The translations under genes and the position numbers were made by a program. DNA of 64,000 nucleotides from Heligmosomoides polygyrus polygyrus (Eukaryota; Nematoda; Chromadorea; Rhabditida; Heligmosomidae), in contig OX377203.1 of the NCBI GenBank assembly GCA_947396885.1, positions 23,563,253 through 23,627,252 of the forward strand, given 5' to 3'. The notes below the pieces were generated by a model. That model searched no databases, was not told the origin of the DNA, and saw only the letters and a program-made list of their open reading frames with translations. Below are positions 41,479 through 52,985 of the stretch, piece after piece. Within the stretch, counting starts at the first letter, position 1. Each line of letters starts with the position of its first letter.

Positions 41479-44317
41479 CCTTTATTCATTTGTCTTTGAA
41501 GCCCAAGATTAGTGATCATTCCGTAGAGAATAAAGGCAGCCAAGAGCTTCTAATGGAGTTGGTTTTGGACGTAGTGCAGGATAAGGTGGATACTGACCCA
41601 CTCTTAGTTACCTCCCCGTCATCTCCTGGCGCCTCTCGAAATGTTCTCTAATCAACTCCGTCCTTTGTCCTGTATCCTTCAACCAATCCTTCTAAAAATC
41701 AGCTTAGTGAATTACTGTGAGAAATTCCCGTGAGTAGTAATGTCCGACTACCAGGTCGAGAAAAAGCTGAAACGGTACAGAAACCAACGAAAAGCGCCTC
41801 GCAGTAGAACTTCAACATCATGATAGGAAAAGCTTTTCCAGCATGCTAGTGCTTATAAGATGCTATACACATTGATCCCGTATAGAGATCATCGAACGGC
41901 TCATGCGTTCACCGTTATCGTCCTCCTTAGTTTCTGTATGGTGCCGGAGTAGCACAACGGATGCTCCTTGTTCGAAGGGCACGAACACTTTCACACTTTT
42001 AGCGGAGGGTTTTCAAGAAGACATTCGACCAGAGCGTTAGTGGAAGCAGTTGTGTTGTTGAATTTGCCTGCAACAGAGTTCGGCGGCTATGGAAGTAGAA
42101 ATGAAAGCTGCCAAAAAACTTTCCACTTACCCATGAAGTACTAAAAGAGCAAAACTTCCACATTGACGTTAGACTCCGATCGCTCCGTTTTGCCCCCACT
42201 CTTTGTGCAGGAGTCGTTCATTCGTAATCCATCTCGGCTGTCCGGTGTCAGGTCTGATTTATTCCGTTGTTTTGTCGAGTGGCGCACCGTCGCGGTCGTG
42301 CTCGAGCTGACAGCGTGTCTGTCGATGTACTCTCGACTGCAGTCCGGTCATTTACAATTTGTCGGGAGTCGAAAAGGACACGACGACTGACGGATGGCCG
42401 AGGCGACCGCACCGGATCGACCTTGTCTCCGAACACGGGACACCTGATCATCCGCGTCCCAGAACATAACACCTGTTCTTCGTCTCGTTATCACCTTTTT
42501 GCAAGAAAGCGGAGAGAGATCACCAACTGGCGACAGGCAGTATGTAAGAGTAGAGGAAGAGGAAATTAGGCTCTGTGCCGGAAACAATGGTCATAGGATT
42601 CCTCCCAATGGTTTGAAGCATTACATAAGACGTTCTCTCCTCGAAACGGCGCGTTTCTTAATATTATAACACGATGTACCTTTGCTGTAGAACATCCTTG
42701 GGATAGTTATATGTAAGGCCACATAAAGTGTGCTGCCACATTGGAGCTAAAGCTCATCTTGGGTTACATCTATTTAGTGTGCCTTCACTTTGCTCGTACC
42801 TCCAGCGAAAATCGAAAAGGTGCGTAGTTTTTTTTGTTGAAGGGAGCGTCAATTGGAAGCGCAACGCCTTCTGCTTCAATCCCATATTTGCAATTTCAAT
42901 GCATATTTCGCACAAACAATAAGTTGCAGTGGTAAACCGTCCCGAGTAAGTAAAGTACCATTTCATCACTCCTGGAGGAATCAAAGGCATGGCGGCTAAA
43001 AATCACATTTGGGAGGTGCTACCAGTTTCAGTATATGCTTAGGAGCTAAACGTTTAGATTTTAGACAAAGAGCTGTTACAAACAGTAAAACAATACGAAA
43101 ATTTAGATTTCTTAGCGCTGGTGTAGCTCACCATCTTCGGAATTTTATGGATGTTATACAGTTCGACGGTTGACCTCACGCAGCTTTACATATCCCTCTA
43201 TGAAAGGGATAGACATTGTTTCGTTTTATCTGAAAAGAAAATGACGCAAAAGCAGGAGGCAGAAAAAGCATTGTTCATTTCGTCTGAAAAAAGATTGGAA
43301 TACAGATAGAGAATTAATGTCGGCGTTATCCATGTCAGTAGCGGTGGGCATTCTTCTTCTCCTCGATATTGGGTAGGCAATTTCGATGTATATTTGGCCT
43401 TCTTAGTGACAAGCGGTGTCGAGTCAATGAACACACCATGAACGTTTTGTCCTTTGCAGAACATTTTAGTGCTAATACACCGATCTTAAACAATTCGAAG
43501 GGTTGGTAATCCTAGGAAGGATACGAACTAGGATCCTTAAAACATAGGATGCACGGAGAGTCGGAGCCTCCTTCGACGCTGATCTCAGAATCTACTACAG
43601 TACTTACTTCCTTCATGCTGTTTCTGCTCAGATATTGGGAAGGTTTTCGTTACATTATTATTTTTTATTTTGTTTGGGAAATTTTGATTTTTTGTTGGGA
43701 TTTCCACCAACTATAGAAAATGGCTGTTTTTCGAACATTTGAATGCTTTGGTCGAAGTTGTAGACAACCGCTTCAAGTATGAAGAACTTGAAGTTATTCC
43801 TAAACAGAAGCCTCACTTCTCGAAACTGCACATACTTTCACACACTGTAGCACCAGAAGCCTTGTGGTCGCTGTCGTCGCAATGGCTGCGCGTTTTCGTA
43901 AGTTCAGACACGCAGCTGCGCCACGCCGCCCAAGCGTTAGGGACAAAGGAGTAAAAATCGGCTGCAACCAATCCTCTTATTGTATTCGGCACCTGTTCTT
44001 CTACTACGTAACATCGTGAGTCCAATTTGTGTGCATCTTGCCTTGGAAGCCACATATCGGTAGCGAGCCGTAGGGCAATACAATCGACCCCCGTTTTCTC
44101 TCTTCGCAAACGGCATCCCAGCTTTTTATTTGAAGCATCCATCCTAGGAACACCATTTTCTGTGCCAAACGAGGTTATGAGGTGAATCCGTTTATTGAGC
44201 GGCCTAATGTTTCGACCTGTTCGTCGGCTCCAGAGGCCTAAAGTGGTGCAAGACTTTAGATTTGTCATTTACCCGACCAAGCGCCGTACGTATGAATGAA
44301 TTGAATGTATGTATGAA
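41479..44317. other. Gene-free stretch
   Basis: Around 42,230-42,560 the sequence is GC-richer with overlapping frames on both strands, but no domain or splice series was recognised. I see nothing else to annotate. Confidence 0.4.
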
Positions 44318-44500
44318 ATTATTCCTGCAAGCCTCGTCCGGGATAAAGCACTGAACTATGCATCGGCCGGTCACCGCAATCATTGTATAGGCCAAATACA
44401 TACTCAAGATACCTTCAAGACACTCTGTGGAAGAAGAATGCGTGGCGCATTCCAAAAAGGATTCACTAACCGCATCCCTTACCCTTACGTTTATTTGCAA
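44318..44500 (+). mobile_element. SINE family A, 5'-truncated
   Basis: Starts near CAAGCCTCGTCCGGGATAAAG and keeps GAAGAATGCGTGGCGCATTCC and the 3' end CCCTTACCCTTACG. Confidence 0.65.
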
Positions 44501-45865
44501 CCGTTCGTCATTCTACCATGAGCTGCTCATGTTATGTGTCCATGTGGGCATGCATTTGTTTCCCTGCAGCATTGCTGTAAATTCTAGCAAAGATATTGTG
44601 AATAAATTTGTCGGCGGCTGGTGAAGCTTGGGACCCTACCCAAGCAGCAGAAACTTCTTTTTGGTCCCATGCCACTGTAGCCGAATTTGGCCGAAATATG
44701 GCTGATCCCACGTATCACTAACAACAACAACAAGCCCAACAAGCGTTTCTTTATGCATGACAGTTGACTGGGCCCGGATTAATTATTATGAATGCAAGGG
44801 TCGGCAAGCGGACCGCGCGACAGACGATCATCACCCGTCGGGTTTGAAGCCCGAAAGGCGGGACATCGCGTCCTCGTCGCCGCCCCGCCCCTCGGTGACG
44901 ATAATCCCAAATCTGCTGTCGGCTTAATGACGCTCGTATTGAGTACGAGCACTCAACTTCTCTCAGCTGTTTCGCTTATTCGTAGCTGTGCTCGCGATTA
45001 TTCTTGCCTCATGGAGCTCAGATTGTGTTGATTTCTTTGAACTATTTTGATTCACGTTTCCATATCGATTGATATTTCTGATAAATTGTTCCTAATTACA
45101 TACTATGCTAAATATCCAGTAATTAACAACTATAACAACGACGAAACCTGATCCGTTACAGGATCCGCAGCCGGACTGCTACGGGTAGGAGATTCCTAAC
45201 ATCCAAAAATCCTTTCCTGGGATCACCTACATACATACTCATACCCATGTGCTCGTGAAGAGTAACATTCCCCTAGCGTCATCCAATATTCTTGAAATTT
45301 ATGGGCGAATGCATTTTTCTTCTGGCAAAACGTCTTCGGCGATACTTCAAATGAACACTTTTTGTAAAATTGACCCGTACGATGCTCTGCTTTCCTGTAG
45401 GATGCTTTGCACGTGCCTATCATAATTCTTATTCAGTCAAAATTCATTTTTCACTTTCAGTAGATCTTTCATCAATCAGTGCTCTTCTCCTATAAACTAA
45501 CAAATGAGGCATGTAATGAAATAGTTTTTTGCCAGTAACATTTTTATGCTAAGTTATGCTCAAATTTTTGTCAAAGTAAAATTGCATTATTTTGACTTAA
45601 TAAATAACTGCATTTATATTTAATATTAGTTAGAAATTTTGATAAAGGAAAAGGTTTGTTCTCCAATACTGACTGCAACCTTTTAGTGAATACCGAATCT
45701 CTGAAAAATGAGATTTTTCATTTTGGGAACTAAGTACTCCAAATCAGCAAATCTACCTATAGAATAAGAAATTATACATGAAGCGCTTTCCTTTAGATTA
45801 GTTAATTTATATCTTAATATTTTGTTAAAATCTTACACTCTTTCACGTTTTTGATATCCTTTACC
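44501..45865. other. Gene-free stretch
   Basis: A GC-rich patch at about 44,790-44,910 stands out against AT-rich surroundings but encodes nothing recognisable. Confidence 0.4.
45858..45865. repeat. 8-bp target-site duplication, left
   Basis: CCTTTACC is repeated exactly at 46,351-46,358. Confidence 0.8.
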
Positions 45866-46350
45866 GGATCTATCCTAGTCCGGGGGGGCCACATAACTAA
45901 AAGGTATTATATGTAACAAATCCACCTGAGACTTACCGTGCGGCTCCTACAGACAACATGGGACCTAAACAAGAAAAGAAAGTGAAGAAAAAAACGAAAA
46001 AATTACATAGGCAGGCAAAATTGTGTGTCCTCCTCACCATGTTAAATACTGGTTATAACATGTCACGCGGCGGTGGCACGCGGCATGCGGCTTCATGCGC
46101 CCTCCCCATCATGTTAGATCCTTGTTATAACATGTCAGCCGGGGGATAGCACGCGGCATGCCTCCATTCCGGGGCTCTTTGTCCGCCGACACGGTTGTAA
46201 ACCGTGGCAATTTTTTATTTTTTTCGTTTGTCCGCTCGTTTTCGGTTTATTTTAGGTTGCAGCTTGTTCGCTAGGAGCCGCTCGGTAAGTTTCAATTCAT
46301 TTTGTAACATAATTTCTAGTTATGTGGCCCCCCCGGACTAGGATAGATCC
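45866..46350. mobile_element. 485-bp MITE with perfect 34-bp inverted repeats
   Basis: Positions 45,866-45,899 and 46,317-46,350 are exact inverted copies, starting GGATCTATCCTAGTCCGGGG. The exact 8-bp duplication CCTTTACC flanks the element. The interior has two direct copies of a CATGTTA...GGTTATAACATGTCA-type palindrome (about 46,038-46,065 and 46,108-46,135), each followed by a GCACGCGGCATGC string. There is no transposase. The 8-bp target fits hAT or a few other superfamilies, but the termini do not start with CAG, so I leave the superfamily open. Perfect ends suggest recent mobility. Confidence 0.88.
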
Positions 46351-46358
46351 CCTTTACC
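46351..46358. repeat. 8-bp target-site duplication, right
   Basis: CCTTTACC is identical to 45,858-45,865. Confidence 0.8.
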
Positions 46359-46875
46359 CTTTATCACGTGTTTCGCCAATAAATATCATTTTTCTAGATA
46401 ATTTCAGGTTTTTTTTATTTCTTTCTTGCGAGGTCAGAAATAGCAGCCGCTTTCAAGTGTTTGCTGATAAATTTTTGAAATAGTAAATGTACGAAGCCAA
46501 GAGAAAGGCGGTTTGAGAACTTTTCAAAAAATCTAAGTCTTTTTTGAAACTCTTATTTTCAAAAACAGAATCAAACCACATCGTGTCGTTTTAGTGAAGT
46601 GTTGTCCAAAAAAGTGACCACGACTGAAAAACTGCAAGTGCGAACTTCTCAAAGTGAAATCGGGTAAGATGAATGGCCAAGCAAATCGGTCCCTCCTCCT
46701 TGATTGATGGAGGAACTTCGTCCAGGCCACGGAATCTTAATGCGTGTGCCACTGCCCGAAACTGCTTCCCTTACCTTTCGCCTTTCCCAAAGGGGATAAA
46801 TATGGTTTTTGAGTAGAGGTCATTCTACGTCTAGGATAGTAGCGCCAATGAGGATATGCATGCGTAGTATAAAAC
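46359..46875. other. Gene-free stretch
   Basis: No exon, RNA or repeat boundary recognised. Confidence 0.4.
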
Positions 46876-47036
46876 ACTGAATTGTCCGTGCGCTCGCTCC
46901 GACTGCCGGTTACAAGACATCAAGTAGGCTCAATTCCTTCCAATTTCCAGTCTCAGATGACTGCCCATGAATGTAGAATTCTTGGCGTATTCTTGAAAGC
47001 ATTGACCAATCCCATCCTTTTCCTTTATCTTATATT
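46876..47036 (+). mobile_element. SINE family A, strongly decayed
   Basis: Only scattered family words remain: GCTCCGACTGCCGG, AATGTAGAATTCTTGGCG, and a terminal CCATCCTTTTCCTTTATC. Confidence 0.35.
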
Positions 47037-47221
47037 CCTTCTACAGAACTATGGGAAGGGGTTGCTAATTTTTTAAGGTTTGTGCGTTTTTAAAAGGCAT
47101 AGAATTACCTTTTGTGTGCACTCGCTCTTTATAATAAAACACTGTATTGTAAGGAGGAATTCTTTGATTTTTATTTGGGTTCAGGTCTTGCTTTTTGATT
47201 TCATTGGGTAAGTACTTTTTG

Positions 47222-47515
47222 GAACGACCACGTGCTAGCGCAGTTGGAGGAGCCGTCGGCTGTCTCATGCACCCAATTCCAGGCTTCTGGTTCGGATTTC
47301 CCACCCAGACCAACCAAGCCCTCGATCGCTCCGAGGTCGGTGATTTGCTACCAGATTTGTCTGGGAAGGATAAAGCGCTAACTTGTTCATCGATGGCCAC
47401 CGCAGTTCATTGCATAGGCCAAACACGCATAGAAATTGCCTACACGACGTTCTGTAGAAGTGGAATACGTGGCGTATTCCAAAGAGGACTAATTAACGCC
47501 ATCTTTTACTCTTTA
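47222..47515 (+). mobile_element. tRNA-derived SINE, family A
   Basis: Full copy with head GTGCTAGCGCAGTTGGAGGAG (A-box match TAGCGCAGTTGG), TCTGGTTCGGATTTCCC, AAGGATAAAGCGCTAAC and CCATCTTTTACTCTTTATT. Confidence 0.85.
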
Positions 47516-47746
47516 TTCGTTGGCTTACAGATGGCTATGCAATGGTCTTTAGCTTCATCACAAACCATAGGAAATCCATTGGTCTTTGTTGATGTTCGTG
47601 TCAAGATTGATCATAACAATTATCTCAACGATTTTCTGATAAAAAAGGTCAATTCGTGGTCCAATTTCCATTTTTTGAAACAAAAATGGATTTTACTATG
47701 AATACTTTCACACCACCCCCGCAAAATAGCAAACAAACATCTGGAT

Positions 47747-47900
47747 CTGGAAGCAGATTCATCAACCGCTCACCTGCTGGTAACGGTATATCGGTTATCG
47801 TACAAGTATCTATGTATCTCTCTGAATCACTTACTACGTAAGCTATATGGTGAATTCACTGAGAGATGATACCGGCGGTATCGTTGATGAATCTCGCCCC
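47747..47900. mobile_element. Foldback MITE, same family as 17,595
   Basis: The left end AGATTCATCAACCG pairs with the right end CGTTGATGAATCT, followed by GCCCC. The interior carries GGTAACGGTATATCGGTTA-type inverted words. Confidence 0.6.
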
Positions 47901-48129
47901 TGGACGCTACGGTGAACTGGGAGTGACTCTCTTTCTACACATTGTTCACCTGCTGATTAAATTTACCGGAATCACGCCCGCTTATTTATCAAGAAGTTGG
48001 TTGTTTCCAAACACAGTAAATCCTTGAACTCTTTATACAACTTCATAAAAACCACAGCGAAATAGACTTTGAGGGAGAACGGGTTGCAATAGTAAGAGTA
48101 AAGACAAAAGAAGATGTCAGCCTATTCCT

Positions 48130-48385
48130 GTTTGGGATGCGCCACGTGTCTTACTTTTGCAACTGATTTCAACTGATTACTGAGGCAACTTGAACGCTTG
48201 CTTGACCTATACATTGATCTTCTGTAGCCAGCCGATGGACAAGTCCTCATTTCGTTCTTGCCAGAATGTTTGCATGCAATTGCCGTCGCTGACCCCAGTT
48301 TTATGAAGGTCGAATCTGAACTTCGAGTCGATTAGGGGTGTGAATAAGAACCGACGCCTCCTCCGACAGCGATTCAAGTGCTCCT
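48130..48385 (-). mobile_element. SINE family A, decayed
   Basis: GGGATGCGCCACG at the left and CGACGCCTCCTCCGACAGCG at the right are the family ends in reverse; the middle is diverged. Confidence 0.5.
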
Positions 48386-48404
48386 GCAAGATAGATTAAA
48401 ACAT

Positions 48405-48650
48405 AAGTGATAAAGCACGGACGACAAATCAATGGCTCTTGGGATGTGCCACGCATTCTACTTCTACAGGATGTCGCTAAAGCTAACTGAATGTGTATTC
48501 GGCCTGTACAATGACGTGAGGTAGCCAGCTGATGAACAAATGCTTTACCCTTTCCATACAAGTCTGGTTCATCTACCCCGGTGGATTGGAAGGCTTTTAA
48601 TTGACCTGATCGAGAATCCCGAAGCCAGCGCTCTTACCATAGGTGACCCT
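48405..48650 (-). mobile_element. SINE family A
   Basis: GGGATGTGCCACGCATTCTA, AGCCAGCTGATGAACAAATG and CCATACAAGTCTGGTTC are in family order. The tRNA-like head is largely lost near 48,630. Confidence 0.65.
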
Positions 48651-49349
48651 TGGGGAAAAATCTGGGACCTCACCACACCTTAGGTAGTGTCAGCAGGAGA
48701 CCGCTGTTGACGCTCTTGCTTTTTTATCTTCGTGCTTCTGCATCATTGTGACTCTGCTTCCGTTCAGACCACACAAGATGTGTTTGCAAAACGTTCCTTA
48801 ATCTTGTTTTGCAAATGCCTACGCTGTACTTTAAAATGTAGCATACTTGTTTGAAACCACATTGCTCTAGAAGGCGACTTCGTGAGAGTTCAAACTGTGT
48901 AAGCTTTCTCTAACCAACGTCGTTACCTTTCATATGACGTTATTCTTCACACAACTTGACCTGCTTCAAGTACTCTCCTTCTTTTGCTATTCTTTGTAGG
49001 GAATTCACCGCGCCTCAAGGGCTAAGCACTTGAACAGGTCAGGAGCCAGTAGATAGGACGATAAGTTTTTTTTGAGTGCGCAGCTGAACTGAAGTGGGAT
49101 TACTTTAATTCCAAACGCAATCGCTATCATTGAACTATTTGATATTTATTTATTTATTACATAAGTAACCCCTTCTGTGAAGAGAGTCTGAAAGCAAAAA
49201 AGCATTCATAATCAGCAACCAAGTTGACAAATTGTGAAACAGAAACAAATAAAGAAAACGAGCCAAGAGCTAATAAACAAAATAGCGAGAATAGCATACA
49301 TAACGGACTGAAACTTTCAAACCCGCAGTGATCCCATTCCTGGATAATT
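48651..49349. other. Gene-free stretch
   Basis: A TTTATTTATTTATTA microsatellite lies at about 49,145-49,160. Nothing else recognised. Confidence 0.4.
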
Positions 49350-49635
49350 ATAAAGGATAAAGGACGGCGTTACTCAATCCCTTCTGGGATGCGCCACGCA
49401 TTCTACTTCTACGGGATGTCGTGGAGGCGACATGAATGCGTATTTGGCCATACAATGACTTGCGGTGGCCAGCCGATGAACAAGTCAGCGCTTTATCCTT
49501 CCCAGACAAGTCTGGTACCAATTCACCGACCCCGGAGGGGTGGAAGGCTTGGTTGGCCTGGGCGAAAAATCCGAACCAGGAACCTGGTATCGGGTGGTGC
49601 ACGCGGCAGTGGCGCCTGCTCCGACTGCGCTACAC
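49350..49635 (-). mobile_element. tRNA-derived SINE, family A
   Basis: An excellent full-length reverse copy. It begins TAAAGGATAAAGGACGGCG, has GATGCGCCACGCATTCTACT and ATGACTTGCGGTGGCCAGCC, and ends at TGCGCTACACGCGCCC. Confidence 0.88.
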
Positions 49636-49837
49636 GCGCCCTCAATTCCTGGATAGCTTCTCAAATATGTATTGGTAGGGTTCTATTGACAAAAAAGAAG
49701 CACCGGCTGCTGAGTTTGGCGAACTTAGCCTGGAACTTCTTCTGATGGAAGACACCCTCACAGAAAAGAGCGGTTTTACAGCAGATTTGCCAAAAAGAAT
49801 TCTGTGAAGTAAATTTTTTAAACTAAATTCGAGTTTG

Positions 49838-50005
49838 TCCGATACCGGATCTTGGTTCGGATTTCGTGACCACGCCAACTAAGCCTTTTATCGCTACGGC
49901 CTCGGTGAACTGCTGCCAGACTTACCTAGGAAGGATATAGCACTGCATCCTGCAGAAGTACAATGCGCGGCGCATCCCAAAAAGGACTGAGTAATGCTGC
50001 CCTCG
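49838..50005 (+). mobile_element. SINE family A, internally deleted
   Basis: CGATACCGGATCTTGGTTCGG to AGGAAGGATATAGCACTGC, then a jump straight to CTGCAGAAGTACAATGCGCG. The usual ~70 bp between them is missing. Confidence 0.65.
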
Positions 50006-51505
50006 TTTTAGCAACCTTCCAATTGTTTGCATTCTGGTACAGATGTCAAACAGAGTTCCGATAAATTAAGAGCGCCTCATTCCAGCTATTCCAGAGCAGC
50101 TTATCTATTGTGTGAAGCAATGTGGCCCACTGTGTGGATGCTCCTAAGTGCAGGCAATCTCCATTAATGCAAATTACTTAGGGAACAATCGACTGCACAA
50201 AGGCACTGGGGCCTGGCCTGATTGGCTTTTGACTCGCTGCTGCTCATCGTCTCCGCACCGCTGCGATTCACGCCTAATTAGCATAGTGACCCTGTCATTA
50301 CCCAGAAAAGTTGGACAAACCTTGACCAAGCTCCTCCAACCACCATCCCGGCTCCGGCCTTGTTATCGCCGAAGTCGCTTTTCTTCGTACTCTTGCCACC
50401 CTTCTTCGTACCAATATCAGCCTAACAACCGCGAACATGAGCCTTCCAGGTATTTTCCCTTCGACACGACACCATCAAGTACTTCTTGTAAGGGAGTCTC
50501 CTTTGAGTTCTTCTCCGAGTTTTCTCTATTCGAAAGTACACCAGTGGGCTGAATTCTGGACGAGCCGCGGATGAGTTCCCGCGCCGGCAGACAATGTTCC
50601 TCTTTGTCATTGTTTTGTCTGAAAGAAAGTTTTCCCTTCCACTGGCACCACCACCGAGTCAGGGCTCTCGCTTCAAATCACCGCGCGCACGACCTTGGCC
50701 GTCAAAATCCGCGTCAATCGCGACAGGGACCGCCATTTTGTCGGAGCGTTCGCTTTTCAAACACACAGATCGCATTCCCTCTTTGTAGGCGACCTTTGAC
50801 TGAGGCGAGGTTCACGCGGAGAACTGCCGCCCGGGAAGTCCGCGTGCTCCGAGAGCGAGCAGATCGTCGCGCCAAAACAGCCCTCAATACCTCCATAATT
50901 GATATCTCGGCGCGCTCTAAAGTGGTCTAATTCCTTCATTCACAGCAGCCACGTCTTCCGACGCAAACAAGAGGCTTTTTCCACGCCATAGATCACACTA
51001 GCACACGAGGTCTTCTAGGAGACAACACCTATACTTTTTCACTTGTTTTCGACATGAGAACTCACATAGACGAGCTGAGAAGGTGTTTGGACGTTCAATA
51101 AGTACTGTGAACCTTTTTTGTTGCATCAAAAGCTGACCGAACCTTCTTTAACCGAACAATTAATAAAGCGTCTCACAGGGGCTACAGACGTGCAATCAGT
51201 TTAAGCGCAAGCCGTTCTGGATGTCATCTTTGTCACCCTGTGGAAATATTCAGTGTGTTCGAACGCAACCTGAAGGATTTTCCAGAATCTGTTCCTTCTC
51301 AGGCTTCTTCATTTGATCATCGTTATTCCCTTCTTTGTGAAAGCTTTCTCATCTCATCAGAGGTGTCTCCTTCAGATTTCCGCTACCTGCCGGTCTAAAT
51401 TACTTCTGTTTTCGTACCTTCCAGAACAGCACTTCCGTGTCTTTCTGCCCACTTGCAAGGTCACATCGAGCAAAGGACTGGTTAGAGATTTATTGTATCA
51501 CGGGG
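50006..51505. other. Gene-free stretch with a GC-rich patch
   Basis: 50,560-50,930 is unusually GC-rich, with overlapping frames on both strands and many Arg codons. It could be a promoter or first-exon region, but I could not place splice sites or a domain. Confidence 0.35.
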
Positions 51506-51710
51506 ACGCGCAGAGTAACCGGAGGAGGTGCTGCCACGTGCACCCGATTCCAGGTTTCTGGGGTGAATTCCCTACCTCCTCCCCTTCCCCTCGAGGTCAA
51601 ATAAGGCATGTAACGTCCCTCCGGGGTCGGGAAAACTGACACCTCTTCCGCCTGGGAGGGATAACACGCTGGTTTGTCATCGATGGTCACTGCATTTCAT
51701 TGTAATACGT
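51506..51710 (+). mobile_element. SINE family A, decayed
   Basis: GACGCGCAGAGTAACCGGAGG, CACCCGATTCCAGGTTTCTGG and GGAGGGATAACACGCTGG are family words with many changes. Confidence 0.55.
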
Positions 51711-51734
51711 CATTCAGCTACACCATTTAAAAGG

Positions 51735-52045
51735 TAGGCGGAAGTGCAGTCGGAGTGGAAGCCGGTTGTGCGTTTGTAGCATTCCCCCGATTCCTTGTTC
51801 TGTTCGAATCCACCGCCCAGACCAATCGAGCCTCTCATCGCTCCTGGATCTGTGGATTTGTATCTGACTTTTCTGAAATTTACTCTTTTCTGAGATGTGA
51901 AAAACACTGTTTTTTCAGCGGATGGTCATTATAAGTGATTGTACAGGCTAAATGCGCGTTCAGTTCACCACCACGACATCCCCTAGAAGTAGAACGCATG
52001 GCGCATCCCAAAACGGAATGATCAACATTGACATTCTCTGCTTCT
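51735..52045 (+). mobile_element. SINE family A
   Basis: Head GGCGGAAGTGCAGTCGGAG, B-box region CTGTTCGAATCCACC (close to canonical), CGACATCCCCTAGAAGTAG, then GGCGCATCCCAAAACGG. Confidence 0.7.
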
Positions 52046-52364
52046 ACCATTCTCTGTTCTTTTTAATCATCAAATGTCATGTTAAATAAACATTGCGATT
52101 CTGATACAGGTGTCAACGCCTTTGCTGGTCTCTACTGTGATTTGAAATTTCCTCGCACGCACAGAAATCCGCTTGACGGCCTTTGGTGATATGTTGATCA
52201 TTCAGTACAACTTCTAACTTTCCACTGCAATTCAGTGACGAATTCTTTACTCCACTTAAGCTTCCAGCTGCTTGTTATTGGGACGAAATTGAAGGCTGGT
52301 CGAGCCTCATCAACGCAAAGGCAAACAAGAGCTCTACATTAGAGGATATTCCATCATTATGGGC

Positions 52365-52525
52365 ACGTGGAACGCAGCTGACCTGTTCGTCGGCTAGCTA
52401 CCCCAATAATTATACTGGCCAAATACGTGTTCAAATTGCCTCCACGACATCCCGTAGAAGTAGAATGCGTGGCGCATCCCGAGAGGAATTGAGTAACGCC
52501 GTCCTCTATCCTTTATTATCTATAT
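52365..52525 (+). mobile_element. SINE family A, 5'-truncated
   Basis: Keeps CTGACCTGTTCGTCGGCTAG through CCCGTAGAAGTAGAATGCGT and the end GTAACGCCGTCCTCTATCC. Confidence 0.7.
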
Positions 52526-52707
52526 TTTATTTTATCATTAATCACAAATTCTCGGCGCTTCGTCACTCCGATAATATTCGGAATTTCCCATTCAGCAACA
52601 CAAATAAATGAAAGCTCCTAAGCGTTGCAAAGAACGGCAGAACAACCTCACCTCAATGTTCAGAAAGTGTTTTCGCGGTATTTATTTCAGCGAAATCTGC
52701 GGTGGGC

Positions 52708-52985
52708 TCGCGTAGCGTAGTCGGGAAGGCACCGGTTGTCGCGTGCGGCCGATACCAGCTTTCTGTTCGGATTTCCCGACCATGTCAACCAAGCCTTTTA
52801 TCGTTCCGAGATCGGTGAATGTCTACCACGCTCGTCTGGTAAAGCGGTGATTTGTTCATCGGCCGGCCACCACAATATTTATATTGGCCAAATATGCATT
52901 CAAATTCCCTCCGCGACATACGGTAAAACTAGAATGCGTGGCGCATTCCAAAAGGAATTGAGTAACGTCGCCCTTAATTCATTAT
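52708..52985 (+). mobile_element. tRNA-derived SINE, family A
   Basis: Full copy: CTCGCGTAGCGTAGTCGGGA head, TTCTGTTCGGATTTCCCGAC, ACTAGAATGCGTGGCGCATT and GAGTAACGTCGCCCTTAATT. Confidence 0.8.

Noticed and set aside
50560..50930. GC-rich 119-codon plus-strand frame
   Set aside because: Frames are open on both strands, as GC-rich DNA often gives. No domain, no exon boundaries.
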